In this document: piece after piece, positions 44,711 to 53,787 of the stretch | How the letters are laid out: each line of letters opens with the position of its first letter | Numbering within the stretch: the stretch's first letter is position 1 | NCBI RefSeq assembly: GCF_006715395.1 | Contig: NZ_VFNC01000002.1 | Location: forward strand, 682,001-746,000 | Source: Streptomyces sp. SLBN-31 | GTDB taxonomy: Bacteria; Actinomycetota; Actinomycetes; Streptomycetales; Streptomycetaceae | DNA length: 64,000 nt | Direction: 5' to 3' | The notes under the pieces: generated by a model | The model's input: the letters and a program-made list of their open reading frames with translations, nothing else | Told to the model about the DNA's origin: nothing | Database searches by the model: none | Program-made: the position numbers and the translations under genes

Positions 44711-45757
44711 ATGACCGCCGCACCGCACCCGCTCCTGGCCACCGCCCGGACCCTCGCCCGCGACCTCCTCGCCCCGAACGCGGAGCGCGTCGACCGGGAG
44801 TCGGTGCCCGCAGGTCATATCGAGGCGCTCAGGCGCTCGGGGCTGCTGGGGGTGGCCGCGCCGCGGGAGTACGGCGGTGCGGGCGCCCCCGAAGCGGTGG
44901 TACGGGAGGTGCAGGAGGTCCTGGCGGGAGCCTGCTGCTCGACCTGGTTCGTGCAGACCCAGCACCACTCGCCGGTGCGCATGCTCGCCGCGTCGCGGCT
45001 ACCGGTACGGGAGCGGCTGCTGCGTCCGCTGGCGACCGGCGAGCTGCTGGCCGGCATCGCGTTCGCGCACGTACGGGCCTTTCCACGGGTGCCGGTGCGG
45101 GCGACGGCCGATCGGGACGGCTGGCGCTTCGACGGAAGGGTGCCCTGGTACACGGGCTGGGGCCTGAACGACGTGATGCTGCTGGCCGGGGTGACCGACT
45201 CCGACGAGGTGGTGTTCGCGTTCGCCGACGCCCGCGAGCAGCCGGGGCTGCGCCCGTCGCCGCCGATGCGGCTGGCCGCACTGACGGCGGCCCGCACGGT
45301 GTCGCTGGACCTGGACGGCCTGTGGCTGCCCGCCGAGTCGGTGGTGCTGCGGACCGCGCGGGAGGAGTTCGCCCTCGTCGATCTGCCCCGCAACACCAAC
45401 GCCTCCCCCGCCGTGTTCGGCGTCGCCGACGCGGCGCTGCGGGTGGTGGAGGAGGCCGGTGAGAGCGAGACGGCCCGGGCCCTGCGGACGCGGCTCGTCG
45501 AGGTCCGCGGCCGGGCGTACGCGCTGGCCGCGCACCCCGTGCCGCACGAGCGGATCGCGGAACGGCTGGAGCTGAAGGCCCGCGCGTACGACCTGATGCG
45601 GGCCGCCACGACGGCGGCCGTGGTGGTCGGAGGCGGACGCGCCATGGACCTCGGCAGCCCGGCCCAACGGCTCGCCCGCGAGGGCCTGTTCCTTCTGGTG
45701 CAGGGCCAGACCACCGACGTGCGCCGGGCTCATCTCGCCGCGCTCGCGCGGATCTGA
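44711..45757 (+). CDS. Acyl-CoA dehydrogenase-like flavoprotein
   Basis: A 348-residue protein of the acyl-CoA dehydrogenase/FMN-monooxygenase superfamily. The N-terminal helical domain includes LLGVAAPREYGGAGAPEAVVREVQEVLAGACCSTWF; the beta-barrel middle has WRFDGRVPWYTGWGLNDVMLL; a helical C-terminus ends with GGGRAMDLGSPAQRLAREGLFLLVQGQT. It is closer to DszC/HpaB-type oxidases than to beta-oxidation enzymes, since the catalytic Glu region is unclear. CAGAAT five bases before ATG 44711 suggests a leaderless transcript. Confidence 0.8.
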   Translation: MTAAPHPLLATARTLARDLLAPNAERVDRESVPAGHIEALRRSGLLGVAAPREYGGAGAPEAVVREVQEVLAGACCSTWFVQTQHHSPVRMLAASRLPVRERLLRPLATGELLAGIAFAHVRAFPRVPVRATADRDGWRFDGRVPWYTGWGLNDVMLLAGVTDSDEVVFAFADAREQPGLRPSPPMRLAALTAARTVSLDLDGLWLPAESVVLRTAREEFALVDLPRNTNASPAVFGVADAALRVVEEAGESETARALRTRLVEVRGRAYALAAHPVPHERIAERLELKARAYDLMRAATTAAVVVGGGRAMDLGSPAQRLAREGLFLLVQGQTTDVRRAHLAALARI

Positions 45758-45830
45758 GGCCGGTTCGGCTGTTCATCGGACGTTCAATCCGGTGACGGTT
45801 TCGGCCCCGCCCAGTGAGCAGAATCGCCTC

Positions 45831-46757
45831 ATGGCGACCGCACAGGCAACCGACATCACACTCCCCGGCGAACTCAAAGACGTCCCCGGCTGGTTCCCGC
45901 CGCTGGACCAGCTCCTGTTCACCTGGTTCCTCGAACGGCAGGAGGCCGCGGGCCTCAGGGGCGACCTGCTGGAACTCGGCGCGTACATGGGCAAGAGCGC
46001 GATCCTGCTCGGTCAAAACCGCCGGGACGGCGAGGAGTTCACGGTCTGCGACCTCTTCGGCGGCGAGGCGCCGGACGGGGCCAACAGGGCCGAGACGGCG
46101 AAGTCGTACTCCTCCCTGACCCGGGAGGCCTTCGAGCGCAACTACCTCTCCTTCCACGACGCCCTGCCACGGGTGCTCGAGGCCCCCACCTCCGTGATCC
46201 CCGCGGAGGTCGCCCCGCGCAGCTGCCGCTTCGTCCACATCGACGCCTCGCACCTGTACGAGCACGTCCGCGACGACATAGGCGCCGCCCACGACCTGCT
46301 GCTGCCCGGCGGCATCGTGGTCCTCGACGACTTCCGCTCCGAGCACACCCCCGGCGTCTCGGTCGCCACCTGGGAGGCAGTGCTCAACCGCGGCCTGCGC
46401 CCGGTCTGTCTGAGCACGCAGAAGCTGTACGGCACCTGGGGTGATCCGGAGCCCGTGCAGGAGGAGCTGCTGGAGATGCTGGGGGCCCGCACGGACGTCG
46501 GTCTGAGCGTGCAGGAGGCCGCGGGCCACCGGCTGGTGCGCACCCGCGCCCTCAAGGGCATGCAGGCCCCGCCGTTTCCCCGCTCCCGCCACTACCGGGA
46601 GCCCGAGCCGCAGGTGGTCGCCCCGGAGCCGGCCCCCGCGACCATGCCGGTTCCGGCCTCCCGCCGCTCCCGGTCCCGGGCGCGCCGGATAGGTGCGGAC
46701 CTGCTGCCGCCGATCGTCACGAGGGCGGTCCGCCGCGCCCTGGCGAACCGCCCCTGA
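45831..46757 (+). CDS. Class I SAM-dependent methyltransferase (Mtf24-type)
   Basis: A 308-residue protein. Methyltransferase motif I is LLELGAYMGKSAILLGQ, the acidic motif II is FTVCDLFGGEAP, and a metal- or substrate-binding segment is CRFVHIDASHLYEHVRDDIG, typical of class I Methyltransf_24 proteins acting on sugars or phenolics. Residues 240-308 form a Pro/Arg-rich tail with RSRSRARRIG and a final helix. CAGAAT at 45819-45824 lies six bases before ATG 45831, a leaderless pattern. A long perfect hairpin follows at 46779-46821. Confidence 0.83.
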   Translation: MATAQATDITLPGELKDVPGWFPPLDQLLFTWFLERQEAAGLRGDLLELGAYMGKSAILLGQNRRDGEEFTVCDLFGGEAPDGANRAETAKSYSSLTREAFERNYLSFHDALPRVLEAPTSVIPAEVAPRSCRFVHIDASHLYEHVRDDIGAAHDLLLPGGIVVLDDFRSEHTPGVSVATWEAVLNRGLRPVCLSTQKLYGTWGDPEPVQEELLEMLGARTDVGLSVQEAAGHRLVRTRALKGMQAPPFPRSRHYREPEPQVVAPEPAPATMPVPASRRSRSRARRIGADLLPPIVTRAVRRALANRP

Positions 46758-46778
46758 AAGACTCCTGCGCCGGAGTGG

Positions 46779-46821
46779 CCGTGGGTGGACGGGCCGCATG
46801 ATGCGGCCCGTCCACCCACGG
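46779..46821. terminator. 21-bp perfect bidirectional terminator hairpin
   Basis: Arms 46779-46799 and 46801-46821 are exact reverse complements around one central base. The structure ends directly at the stop codon of the convergent small gene. It is the longest perfect intergenic hairpin I noticed in the window after the 3.7 kb operator. Confidence 0.85.
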
Positions 46822-46989
46822 TCAGTCCTCGTCGCCCGCCGGCACCACCACGAGGAAGGCGTCCGACTTCAGGTCCATGACGACCGTCGCGGACTCGCCT
46901 TCGGCGCGTCGCTTGGCCGCATACTCCTCCGCCGGCCACGATCCGCGCGGAGCTCCCGCTGGAAACCGCTCCAACACCTTCGCGCCCAT
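46822..46989 (-). CDS. Small conserved hypothetical, 55 residues
   Basis: A 55-residue acidic/basic mixed protein beginning MGAKVLERFPAGAPRGSWPAEEYA and ending with VVMDLKSDAFLVVVPAGDED. ATG 46989 is supported by GGAGGTG nine bases upstream; a longer open frame to 47103 has no such site. It has no known domain. The C-terminal beta hairpin-like hydrophobic stretch suggests a compact regulator or toxin-antitoxin-size protein, but nothing more can be said. It lies downstream of the sigma/MMPL operon on the same strand, 120 bases after the sigma stop. Confidence 0.6.
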   Translation of the reverse strand: MGAKVLERFPAGAPRGSWPAEEYAAKRRAEGESATVVMDLKSDAFLVVVPAGDED

Positions 46990-47108
46990 AGCGGCAGACA
47001 CCTCCGGATTCGGTCTCGGACCATCACTTTCGTACAGTGCGACTGCCCGCTGTGCGCGCCGACATGTCCGATCCGGTGAAGAGATTTGTCGATAATCCGT
47101 CAAACGGC

Positions 47109-47888
47109 TCAGCGCAGCCGGGTCCGCAACCCCGCGAGGGTCCGGCTCAGCAGCCGGGAGACGTGCATCTGGGAGATGCCGAGCTCGGCTCCGATCTGGC
47201 TCTGCGTCATGTCGTGGAGGAAGCGCATGGTCAGGATCCGGCGCTCGCGCTCGGGCAGGGCGGCGAGCAGGGGTGCGAGGGTGACCAGGTCGTCCGTCCG
47301 GCGGAGGGCGGGGTCCTCGGCGCCGAGCCGTTCGGCGATCTCGGTGCCGTCAGCGCCGGAGCCGAGGGGCGCGTCGAGCGAGACGGCCTCGTGGCCGTCG
47401 GCCGCCTGCAGCCCCTCCACCACCTCCTCCTCCGACAGGCCCGTGCGTTCGACGAGTTCGCTGACACGGGGCGAGCGCCCCTCGGACTGCTCGAACGCGA
47501 CGACGGCCTCCCGCAGCACTCCACGGCACTCCTTCAGCCGCCGGGGTACGTGGACGGCCCAGGTGGTGTCCCGGTAGAAGCGCTTGATCTCGCCGACGAC
47601 CGTCGGCACGGCATAGGCCTCGAAGACGAAGCCGCGCGCCGGGTCGAACCGGTCGATCGCCTTGATCAGCCCGATGGCGCCCGCCTGCAGAACGTCGTCG
47701 CTCATCTCGCGCCGGGCCGGGAAGCGCCGCGCCGCCTGCCGCACGATCCACATGTTCAGCTCCACGAGCGTGTTGCGGACGTACGCGTACTCGGCGGTTC
47801 GCTCCTCCAGGGAGCGCAGCCGCTCGAACAGCGGCCCGGACCGGGCGCGGGCCTCTCCCGGGCCCGGTTCGGCGTTCTGCAGGCGCAC
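47109..47888 (-). CDS. SigB/SigF-family sigma factor coupled to MMPL gene
   Basis: A 259-residue SigB-type sigma factor, shorter at the N-terminus than the one at 16.4 kb. Region 2 contains NTLVELNMWIVRQAARRF and SDDVLQAGAIGLIKAIDRFDP, then YAVPTVVGEIKRFYRDTTWAVHVPRRL; region 4 contains RERRILTMRFLHDMTQSQIGAELGISQMHVSRLLSRT. GTG 47888 starts three bases after the MMPL stop codon, with the MMPL end GAGGAG serving as its ribosome-binding site. It is unusual to place a general-stress sigma gene as the second gene of an exporter operon under MarR control. No RsbV/RsbW genes adjoin. Confidence 0.93.
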   Translation of the reverse strand: MRLQNAEPGPGEARARSGPLFERLRSLEERTAEYAYVRNTLVELNMWIVRQAARRFPARREMSDDVLQAGAIGLIKAIDRFDPARGFVFEAYAVPTVVGEIKRFYRDTTWAVHVPRRLKECRGVLREAVVAFEQSEGRSPRVSELVERTGLSEEEVVEGLQAADGHEAVSLDAPLGSGADGTEIAERLGAEDPALRRTDDLVTLAPLLAALPERERRILTMRFLHDMTQSQIGAELGISQMHVSRLLSRTLAGLRTRLR

Positions 47889-47891
47889 GGT

Positions 47892-50048
47892 TCACTCCTC
47901 GGTCGAGACCCCGGCCGGTCGGGGTGTCGCTTCCTTTTCGTCGCGGCCGGCCGTGACGGATGCAGTGCTGTCCGGCGCCGAGCGCCACAGCCGCCCGGGC
48001 CACCAGGCGACGGCGCCCAGGTCGCGGACGAGGGCGGGCACCAGGAGGGAGCGCACCACGAGCGTGTCGAGGAGCACGCCGAAGGCGACGATGAAGGCGA
48101 TCTGGGCGAGGAAGGCGAGCGGGATCACCCCGAGGGCGGCGAAGGTCGCGGCGAGCACCACGCCGGCCGAGGTGATCACTCCCCCGGTGCCGACCAGACC
48201 GCGCAGGACACCCTCGCGCACCCCGTGCCTGAGGGACTCCTCCCGCACCCGGGACATCAGGAAGATGTTGTAGTCGACGCCCAGCGCCACCAGGAAGACG
48301 AACCCGTACAGCGGCACCGAGGGATCGCTGCCGGTGAAGCCGAAGACGTGCCGGAAGACCAGGGACGACACGCCAAGGGTGGCGAGGAAGTTGAGTCCCA
48401 CCGTGGCCACCAGCAGGGCGGGCATCAGCAGGGAGCGCAGCAGCAGCGTCAGGATCACGAAGATGATCGCGAGGACCACCGGAACGATCAGGGTGCGGTC
48501 GCGTTCGGCGGTCCGCAGGGTGTCGTACTGCTGGGCGGTGTAGCCGCCGACCAGGGCCCGCGCGTCCGGCACGGCGTGCAGGGCCTTCCGCAGCCGGGCC
48601 ACGGTGTCCTTGGCGTTGTCGCTGTCGGCCGCGGAGTTCAGGGTGACGTCGACGCGTGCGCGGCCGTCCACGACCTTGGGGGCGCCGCCGGGGCGTCCGG
48701 ACGCGGTGACCCCGGCCGCGGAGGCGACGCCCTCGGTGCCGCGGGCCGCGGCGAGCACGCGGTCGACGCGGTCGGCGTTCGCGATGACGACGGTGGGGTT
48801 GCCCGAGCCGCCGGGGAAGTGCTGGGCGAGGGTGTTCTGGGCGGCCACGGACGGCGCGTCGTTGACGAAGGTCTCGTCGAGCGGGACGCCCTTGGAGGCA
48901 AGCGTCGGGGCGAAGGCGGCGCACACCACGAGGGCGGCCAGGCACACCGCCCACACCTTGCGGGGCGCCCGGTCCACCACGGCGGCGACGCGCCGCCACA
49001 CGCCGTGGCCGCCGCTCTGCGCGCCGGTGGGGCGGGGTGTGGCGGGCCAGTAGGCTGCCCGGCCGAGCAGGACGAGCACGGCGGGCAGGAACGTCAGCGA
49101 GCTGAGGACGGCGCAGACGATGCCGATGGCTCCGACCGGGCCGAGCGCGCGGTTGTTGGTCAGGTCGCTCAGCAGCAGGGCGAGCAGTCCCAGGGCGACG
49201 GTCGCGGCGCTGGCCACGACGGCGCCCCAGGACTGCCTGAGCGCGGCCCTCGCGGCGGCGTACCGGTCGGTCCGCTCGGCCAGTTCCTCCCGGTAGCGGG
49301 CGGTGATCAGCAGGGCGTAGTCGGTGGCCGCGCCGATGACAAGGATGGACAGGATGCCCTGGACCTGTCCGTCGACGCGGACGAGGTCGTGGTCGGCGAG
49401 CGCGTAGACGACCGCGCAGGCCAGTCCGAGGGCGAACACGGCCCCGATGATGATCACCAGGGGCAGCAGGACGCTGCGGTAGACCAGCAGCAGGATCACC
49501 AGCACGGTCACCAGGGCCACGGCCAGCAGCAGTCCGTCGATGCCGGCGAAGGCGTCGGCCAGGTCCGCCCCGCTGGCGGCCGGTCCGGCCAGCTGGACCG
49601 TGCTGCCGGGCACCCGCTCGGCGGCCGCGCGCAGCCGGTCGAGGGTGTCCGGCAGCCGGTCGCCGAGATCGGGCCTCAGCTGTACGACGCCTTCGAGGGC
49701 CTTGCCGTCCTTCGAGACAAGCGCGGGAGACACCTCACCGACCACGCCGGACACGTCGGACAGGGAGGCGAGCGCGCGTCCGGCGGCGGCCTGGCGGTCC
49801 CGTACCGGACCGCCTTCGTCGTCGGTCCAGACGACGATCGCGGGCAGCGTCTCGTCCTGCTGGAAGGCCCGCTGCTCGCCGATCACCTTCGTGGACTCGG
49901 CGCTGCGCGGCAGGAAGGCGGCCTGGTCGTTGGTGGCGACCTCGCCGAGCCGTCCGGCGAAGGGACCGAGTGCCCCGCCGATGCCGAGCCAGACGACGAG
50001 CAGGAGCAGGGGTACGACGAAGCGGCCCCGTCGCGGGGTGAGGGACAT
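47892..50048 (-). CDS. MMPL/RND-family exporter
   Basis: A 718-residue MmpL-type transporter with two repeats, each one helix, an outer loop, then five helices (for example GAATDYALLITARYREEL and ALGVDYNIFLMSRVREESL, the conserved RND/SSD motifs with Asp-Tyr pairs). A Glu/Thr tail ends the protein. It likely exports lipids or hydrophobic antibiotics with proton energy. ATG 50048 follows GGAG in AGCTTGGAGAG. The MarR operator at 50085-50101 sits in its promoter; the sigma gene is co-translated downstream. Confidence 0.92.
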   Translation of the reverse strand: MSLTPRRGRFVVPLLLLVVWLGIGGALGPFAGRLGEVATNDQAAFLPRSAESTKVIGEQRAFQQDETLPAIVVWTDDEGGPVRDRQAAAGRALASLSDVSGVVGEVSPALVSKDGKALEGVVQLRPDLGDRLPDTLDRLRAAAERVPGSTVQLAGPAASGADLADAFAGIDGLLLAVALVTVLVILLLVYRSVLLPLVIIIGAVFALGLACAVVYALADHDLVRVDGQVQGILSILVIGAATDYALLITARYREELAERTDRYAAARAALRQSWGAVVASAATVALGLLALLLSDLTNNRALGPVGAIGIVCAVLSSLTFLPAVLVLLGRAAYWPATPRPTGAQSGGHGVWRRVAAVVDRAPRKVWAVCLAALVVCAAFAPTLASKGVPLDETFVNDAPSVAAQNTLAQHFPGGSGNPTVVIANADRVDRVLAAARGTEGVASAAGVTASGRPGGAPKVVDGRARVDVTLNSAADSDNAKDTVARLRKALHAVPDARALVGGYTAQQYDTLRTAERDRTLIVPVVLAIIFVILTLLLRSLLMPALLVATVGLNFLATLGVSSLVFRHVFGFTGSDPSVPLYGFVFLVALGVDYNIFLMSRVREESLRHGVREGVLRGLVGTGGVITSAGVVLAATFAALGVIPLAFLAQIAFIVAFGVLLDTLVVRSLLVPALVRDLGAVAWWPGRLWRSAPDSTASVTAGRDEKEATPRPAGVSTEE

Positions 50049-50084
50049 GACTCTCCAAGCTCCTCAGTATCCCAATGGAAAACA

Positions 50085-50101
50085 ATCTCAACGATTGAGA
50101 T
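50085..50101. promoter_or_regulatory. MarR-type operator ATCTCAA-CGA-TTGAGAT
   Basis: Seven-base perfect arms at 50085-50091 and 50095-50101 with three central bases lie 37-53 bases upstream of the MMPL start and 95 bases beyond the MarR stop. Length and symmetry are those of classic MarR boxes. A relative, CTCAACTGTTGAG, is at 25431-25443. Confidence 0.8.
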
Positions 50102-50195
50102 AAGTAGCGTCGATGGTAAGTGACGCCCGATCTTCCGCCGCGGGAGCCTCGCCGGATGCACCGGCTTTCGCGGGAGTGTTCCGGTACGGGGTCGG

Positions 50196-50705
50196 TCAGT
50201 CGCCGGGAGACCGCAGCGGAGCGAGTTCCTCGTTCATGGCCGCCAGGAAGCGCAGCACCACGGAGAGTTCCCCGTCGTTGAACTTTCCGCAGGCCGCCTC
50301 CGCCGCCTTCGCGAGCGGCCGGAAGTAGGCGCGGGCCGCGGCCCGCCCGTCGGCCGCGTAGTAAAGGTGCACCACCCTGCGGTCGGCGCTCTCCCGGACC
50401 CGGCGGATGTGCCCCGCGCGTTCCAGCCGGTCGACGCAGGCGGTGACCGCGCCGGAGGTCAGACCGAGGTGCTCACGCAGCCGGCCCGGAGTCATCGGCT
50501 CCTCGGCGTCGAGGATCGCCGCTAGGGCCTGGACGTCCGTGGCGTGCAGCCCCTGCTCGCCCGCGAAGCCGTGCGCCAGACGGTTGATCTCACCGTTCAT
50601 CCGGCGCAGCTGCACGGCGAGGGAGTGCAGGTCGATCCCCGCGGGGAGCGCCCGGTCGGGTCCCGGCGTCACCGCTCGCTGCTCCCGCTCGTCTGCTCTG
50701 GCCAC
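50196..50705 (-). CDS. MarR family transcriptional regulator
   Basis: A 169-residue MarR repressor. The winged helix covers about residues 60-120 (EQGLHATDVQALAAILDAEEPMTPGRLREHLGLTSGAVTACVDRLERAGHIRR in pieces, with wing ADRRVVHLYY). The C-terminal helix (SVVLRFLAAMNEELAPLR) gives the dimer. GTG 50705 is the start (GTG GCC AGA). It is upstream of the MMPL gene in the same direction, with the operator in the 147-base gap, so it controls the MMPL-sigma unit and perhaps not itself. Phenolic or lipophilic ligands are typical. Confidence 0.9.
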   Translation of the reverse strand: MARADEREQRAVTPGPDRALPAGIDLHSLAVQLRRMNGEINRLAHGFAGEQGLHATDVQALAAILDAEEPMTPGRLREHLGLTSGAVTACVDRLERAGHIRRVRESADRRVVHLYYAADGRAAARAYFRPLAKAAEAACGKFNDGELSVVLRFLAAMNEELAPLRSPGD

Positions 50706-50797
50706 GCGATCAGCCTATAGAAGCGCCCGCCCGCATCCGATCCCGGCGTCCGCGTGGAAGTGATCACAGGGACACCGACACGAAGGGCCCGCAGAAG

Positions 50798-52327
50798 ATG
50801 AACGCTGACGACGACGGACCGGGGTTGCGCTGCCTGGTGACCGGGGCGACGGGATACATCGGCGGCAGGCTGGTGCCGGAACTCCTCGCCGAGGGGTACC
50901 GGGTGCGCTGCCTGGCCCGCTCCCCCGGCAAACTCCGCGACCACCCCTGGGCCGGGCAGGCGGAGGTCGTGCGCGGCGACGTCACCGACGCCGACTCCGT
51001 CGCCGAGGCCATGCGCGGCATCGACGTCGCCTACTACCTGGTGCACGCGCTCGGCTCCGGCGGCGACTTCGAGGACACCGACCGCAAGGCGGCCCGCGTC
51101 TTCGGCGCCGCGGCCCGGGAGGCGGGCGTACGGCGCATCGTCTACCTCGGCGGCCTGACGCCCTCGAAGGTGCCGGAGAGCGAGCTGTCGCCGCACCTTC
51201 GCTCGCGGGCCGAGGTCGGCCGCATCCTGCGGGGCTCCGGTGTCCCCACCACCGAACTGCGCGCCGCGGTCGTCATCGGCTCCGGTTCCGTCTCCTTCGA
51301 GATGCTGCGCTACCTCACCGAACGCCTCCCGGTGATGATCACCCCGAGCTGGGTACGCACCCGGATCCAGCCCGTGGCGGTACGGGATGTGCTGCGCTAC
51401 CTCGTCGGCAGCGCCCGGATGGCGGCCGACGTCAGCCGCGCCTTCGACATCGGCGGTCCGGACGTGCTGACGTACAAGGACATGATGCTGCGCTACGCGG
51501 CCATCGCCGGACTGCCGCGTCGCGTCATCCTCCCCGTGCCCGTGCTCACCCCCGGCCTGTCCAGCCACTGGGTCGGGCTGGTGACCCCGGTGCCTGCGTC
51601 GATCGCCCGGCCGCTGACGGAGTCGCTGCGCCACGAGGTCGTCTGCCACGAGCACGACATCGCCCGGTACGTGCCCGACGCCCCCGGCCGGCCGATCGCC
51701 TTCGACGAGGCGGTACGGCTGGCCCTGCAGCGCGTGCGCGACGCCCAGGTCACCACCCGCTGGTCGTCGGCGTCGGTGCCGGGCGCGCCCAGCGATCCAC
51801 TGCCGACCGACCCCGACTGGGCGGGCGGCAGCCTCTACACCGACCGGCGGGAGCTCCTCGTGGACGCCTCCCGCGAGGCGCTGTGGCGGGTGATCGAGGG
51901 GATCGGCGGCGACAACGGCTGGTACTCCTTCCCGCTGGCCTGGGCGGTACGGGGCCGGCTGGACCGGCTGGTGGGCGGCGTGGGACTGCGCCGGGGCCGA
52001 CGCGACGCGGCACACCTGCGCACGGGCGACTCGCTGGACTTCTGGCGCGTGGAGGAGATCGAACCGGGCCGCCTGCTGCGGCTGCGGGCCGAGATGAGGC
52101 TGCCTGGACTGGCCTGGCTGGAGATGTGCGCCGACACCGACGACGAGGGCCGCACCCGCTACCGCCAGCGGGCCCTGTTCCACCCGCACGGGCTGCTCGG
52201 CCACGCCTACTGGTGGAGCGTCTCCCCCTTCCACGCCGTCGTCTTCGGCGGCATGGCCCGCAACATCGCGCTCACCGCGTCGCGCACGCCCACCACCCCC
52301 GAGAGGGAAAACGCACCGAGCCGTTGA
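50798..52327 (+). CDS. NAD(P)H-binding/DUF2867 oxidoreductase
   Basis: A 509-residue two-part protein. Residues 10-310 are an atypical SDR/NmrA-like domain with the NAD(P) motif LVTGATGYIGGRLVPELL and the acidic/basic selector CLARSPGKL; residues 340-490 match DUF2867 (SRPBCC-like) with REALWRVIEGIGGDNGWYSFPLAWAVRG. The family is often next to photolyase and carotenoid genes and may reduce a polyprenyl or quinone substrate. ATG 50798 has GAAG upstream. It is the first gene of the photolyase island, 79 bases before phr. Confidence 0.85.
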   Translation: MNADDDGPGLRCLVTGATGYIGGRLVPELLAEGYRVRCLARSPGKLRDHPWAGQAEVVRGDVTDADSVAEAMRGIDVAYYLVHALGSGGDFEDTDRKAARVFGAAAREAGVRRIVYLGGLTPSKVPESELSPHLRSRAEVGRILRGSGVPTTELRAAVVIGSGSVSFEMLRYLTERLPVMITPSWVRTRIQPVAVRDVLRYLVGSARMAADVSRAFDIGGPDVLTYKDMMLRYAAIAGLPRRVILPVPVLTPGLSSHWVGLVTPVPASIARPLTESLRHEVVCHEHDIARYVPDAPGRPIAFDEAVRLALQRVRDAQVTTRWSSASVPGAPSDPLPTDPDWAGGSLYTDRRELLVDASREALWRVIEGIGGDNGWYSFPLAWAVRGRLDRLVGGVGLRRGRRDAAHLRTGDSLDFWRVEEIEPGRLLRLRAEMRLPGLAWLEMCADTDDEGRTRYRQRALFHPHGLLGHAYWWSVSPFHAVVFGGMARNIALTASRTPTTPERENAPSR

Positions 52328-52405
52328 CGGCCGCATCCGCCGCGTCCACCGCGCCGGAAACACCTGATCGGCCGCCCACCACTCGCCGCCCCGGAGAGAA
52401 GCACC

Positions 52406-53779
52406 ATGAACGTCTCGGTCGTCCTGTTCACCGCCGACCTGCGCCTGCACGACCATCCCCCACTGCGCGCCGCCTGCGAGGCCCAGACGGTGGTGCCGCT
52501 GTTCGTGCGTGACGAGAGCGTCACCGGTGCCGGGTTCGCCGCGCCCAACCGGCTGGCGTTCCTCGCCGACTGCCTGCGCGATCTCGACAGCGCACTGCGC
52601 GAACGGGGCGGCCGGCTGATCATGCGCTCCGGTGACGTCGTCGAGGAGGTGTGCAAGGTGGTCGCCGAGACCGACGCCGACGAGGTCCACATGGCCGGTG
52701 ACGTCAGCGCCTACGCGCACCTGCGCGAGCGGCGGCTGCGCCGCGCCCTGGAGTCGGACGGGCGGCGCCTGCACGTCCACGAGACGGTGACCACGGCCGT
52801 CACGCCCGGCGCGGTCACCCCGGCCTCCTCGGACCACTTCGCCGTCTTCACCCCGTACTTCCGGCAGTGGGCGCAGACGCATCTTCGCGACACGTTCGCC
52901 GCACCGCGCACCGTCCGCGTCCCGGACGGGGTCGCCTCCGAGGAACTGCCCACCCGTTCCGCGCTGTCGGGGCTGTCGGAGGGCCTGGCGCCCGGCGGGG
53001 AGGTGGAGGGCCGCAGACGGCTGGCCGCCTGGCTGCGCGACGGGGTCGCCGCCTACGAGGACCGCCACGACGACATGGCCGGCGACGCCACCTCCCGGCT
53101 CTCGCCCCATCTGCACTTCGGCACCCTCTCCCCGGTCGAACTCGTCCACCGGGCCCGCAAGGTCGCCGGCCCCGGCGCCGAGGCCTTCGTACGGCAGATC
53201 GCCTGGCGCGACTTCCACCGCCAGGTCCTGGCCGCCCGGCCCGCGGCCGCCACCGCCGACTACCGCACCAAGCACGACCGTTGGCGCTCGGAACGCACCG
53301 CCCGCGAGGACGTCGAGGCATGGAAGCAGGGCCGCACCGGCTACCCGGTGATCGACGCGGCGATGCGCCAGTTGCGGCACGAGGGCTGGATGCACAACCG
53401 CAGCCGGCTGCTGACCGCGAGCTTCCTGTGCAAGACCCTGTACGTCGACTGGCGGGTGGGCGCCCGGTACTTCCTGGAGCTCCTGGTCGACGGCGACATC
53501 GCCAACAACCAGCTGAACTGGCAGTGGATGGCGGGCACCGGCACCGACACCCGCCCCAACCGGGTCCTCAACCCCGTCACCCAGGCCAAGCGTTACGACC
53601 CGGACGGCACGTACGTTCGCCGCTGGGTCCCCGAACTCGCCGGGCTGGACGGCCTGTCGGTGCACGAACCGTGGAAGCTGCGGGGCCTGGACCGTGCCGC
53701 GCTCGACGGCTACCCGGATCCCGTCGTCGAACTCTCCGAGGGCCTCGCCCGCTTCAAGCAGGCCCGCGCCCGCGACTGA
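52406..53779 (+). CDS. phr: Deoxyribodipyrimidine photolyase
   Basis: A 457-residue photolyase that splits UV-made cyclobutane pyrimidine dimers with blue light. The N-terminal antenna-binding Rossmann part starts NVSVVLFTADLRLHDHPPLRAA. The FAD domain has LSPHLHFGTLSPVELVHRA, FVRQIAWRDFHRQVL, TGYPVIDAAMRQL, WMHNRSRLLTASFLCK and WQWMAGTGTDTRP with NPVTQAKRYDPDGTYVRRW, including the Trp electron-transfer residues. No cryptochrome-type C-terminal extension is present. ATG 52406 has AGAGAAGC upstream. It is followed immediately by a second photolyase-like gene. Confidence 0.95.
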   Translation: MNVSVVLFTADLRLHDHPPLRAACEAQTVVPLFVRDESVTGAGFAAPNRLAFLADCLRDLDSALRERGGRLIMRSGDVVEEVCKVVAETDADEVHMAGDVSAYAHLRERRLRRALESDGRRLHVHETVTTAVTPGAVTPASSDHFAVFTPYFRQWAQTHLRDTFAAPRTVRVPDGVASEELPTRSALSGLSEGLAPGGEVEGRRRLAAWLRDGVAAYEDRHDDMAGDATSRLSPHLHFGTLSPVELVHRARKVAGPGAEAFVRQIAWRDFHRQVLAARPAAATADYRTKHDRWRSERTAREDVEAWKQGRTGYPVIDAAMRQLRHEGWMHNRSRLLTASFLCKTLYVDWRVGARYFLELLVDGDIANNQLNWQWMAGTGTDTRPNRVLNPVTQAKRYDPDGTYVRRWVPELAGLDGLSVHEPWKLRGLDRAALDGYPDPVVELSEGLARFKQARARD

Positions 53780-53787
53780 GGAGCCCT

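Noticed and set aside
47037..50123. A 1028-residue plus-strand open frame
   Set aside because: It mirrors the sigma-MMPL operon in antisense; no motifs, Gly/Asp/His-rich shadow text.
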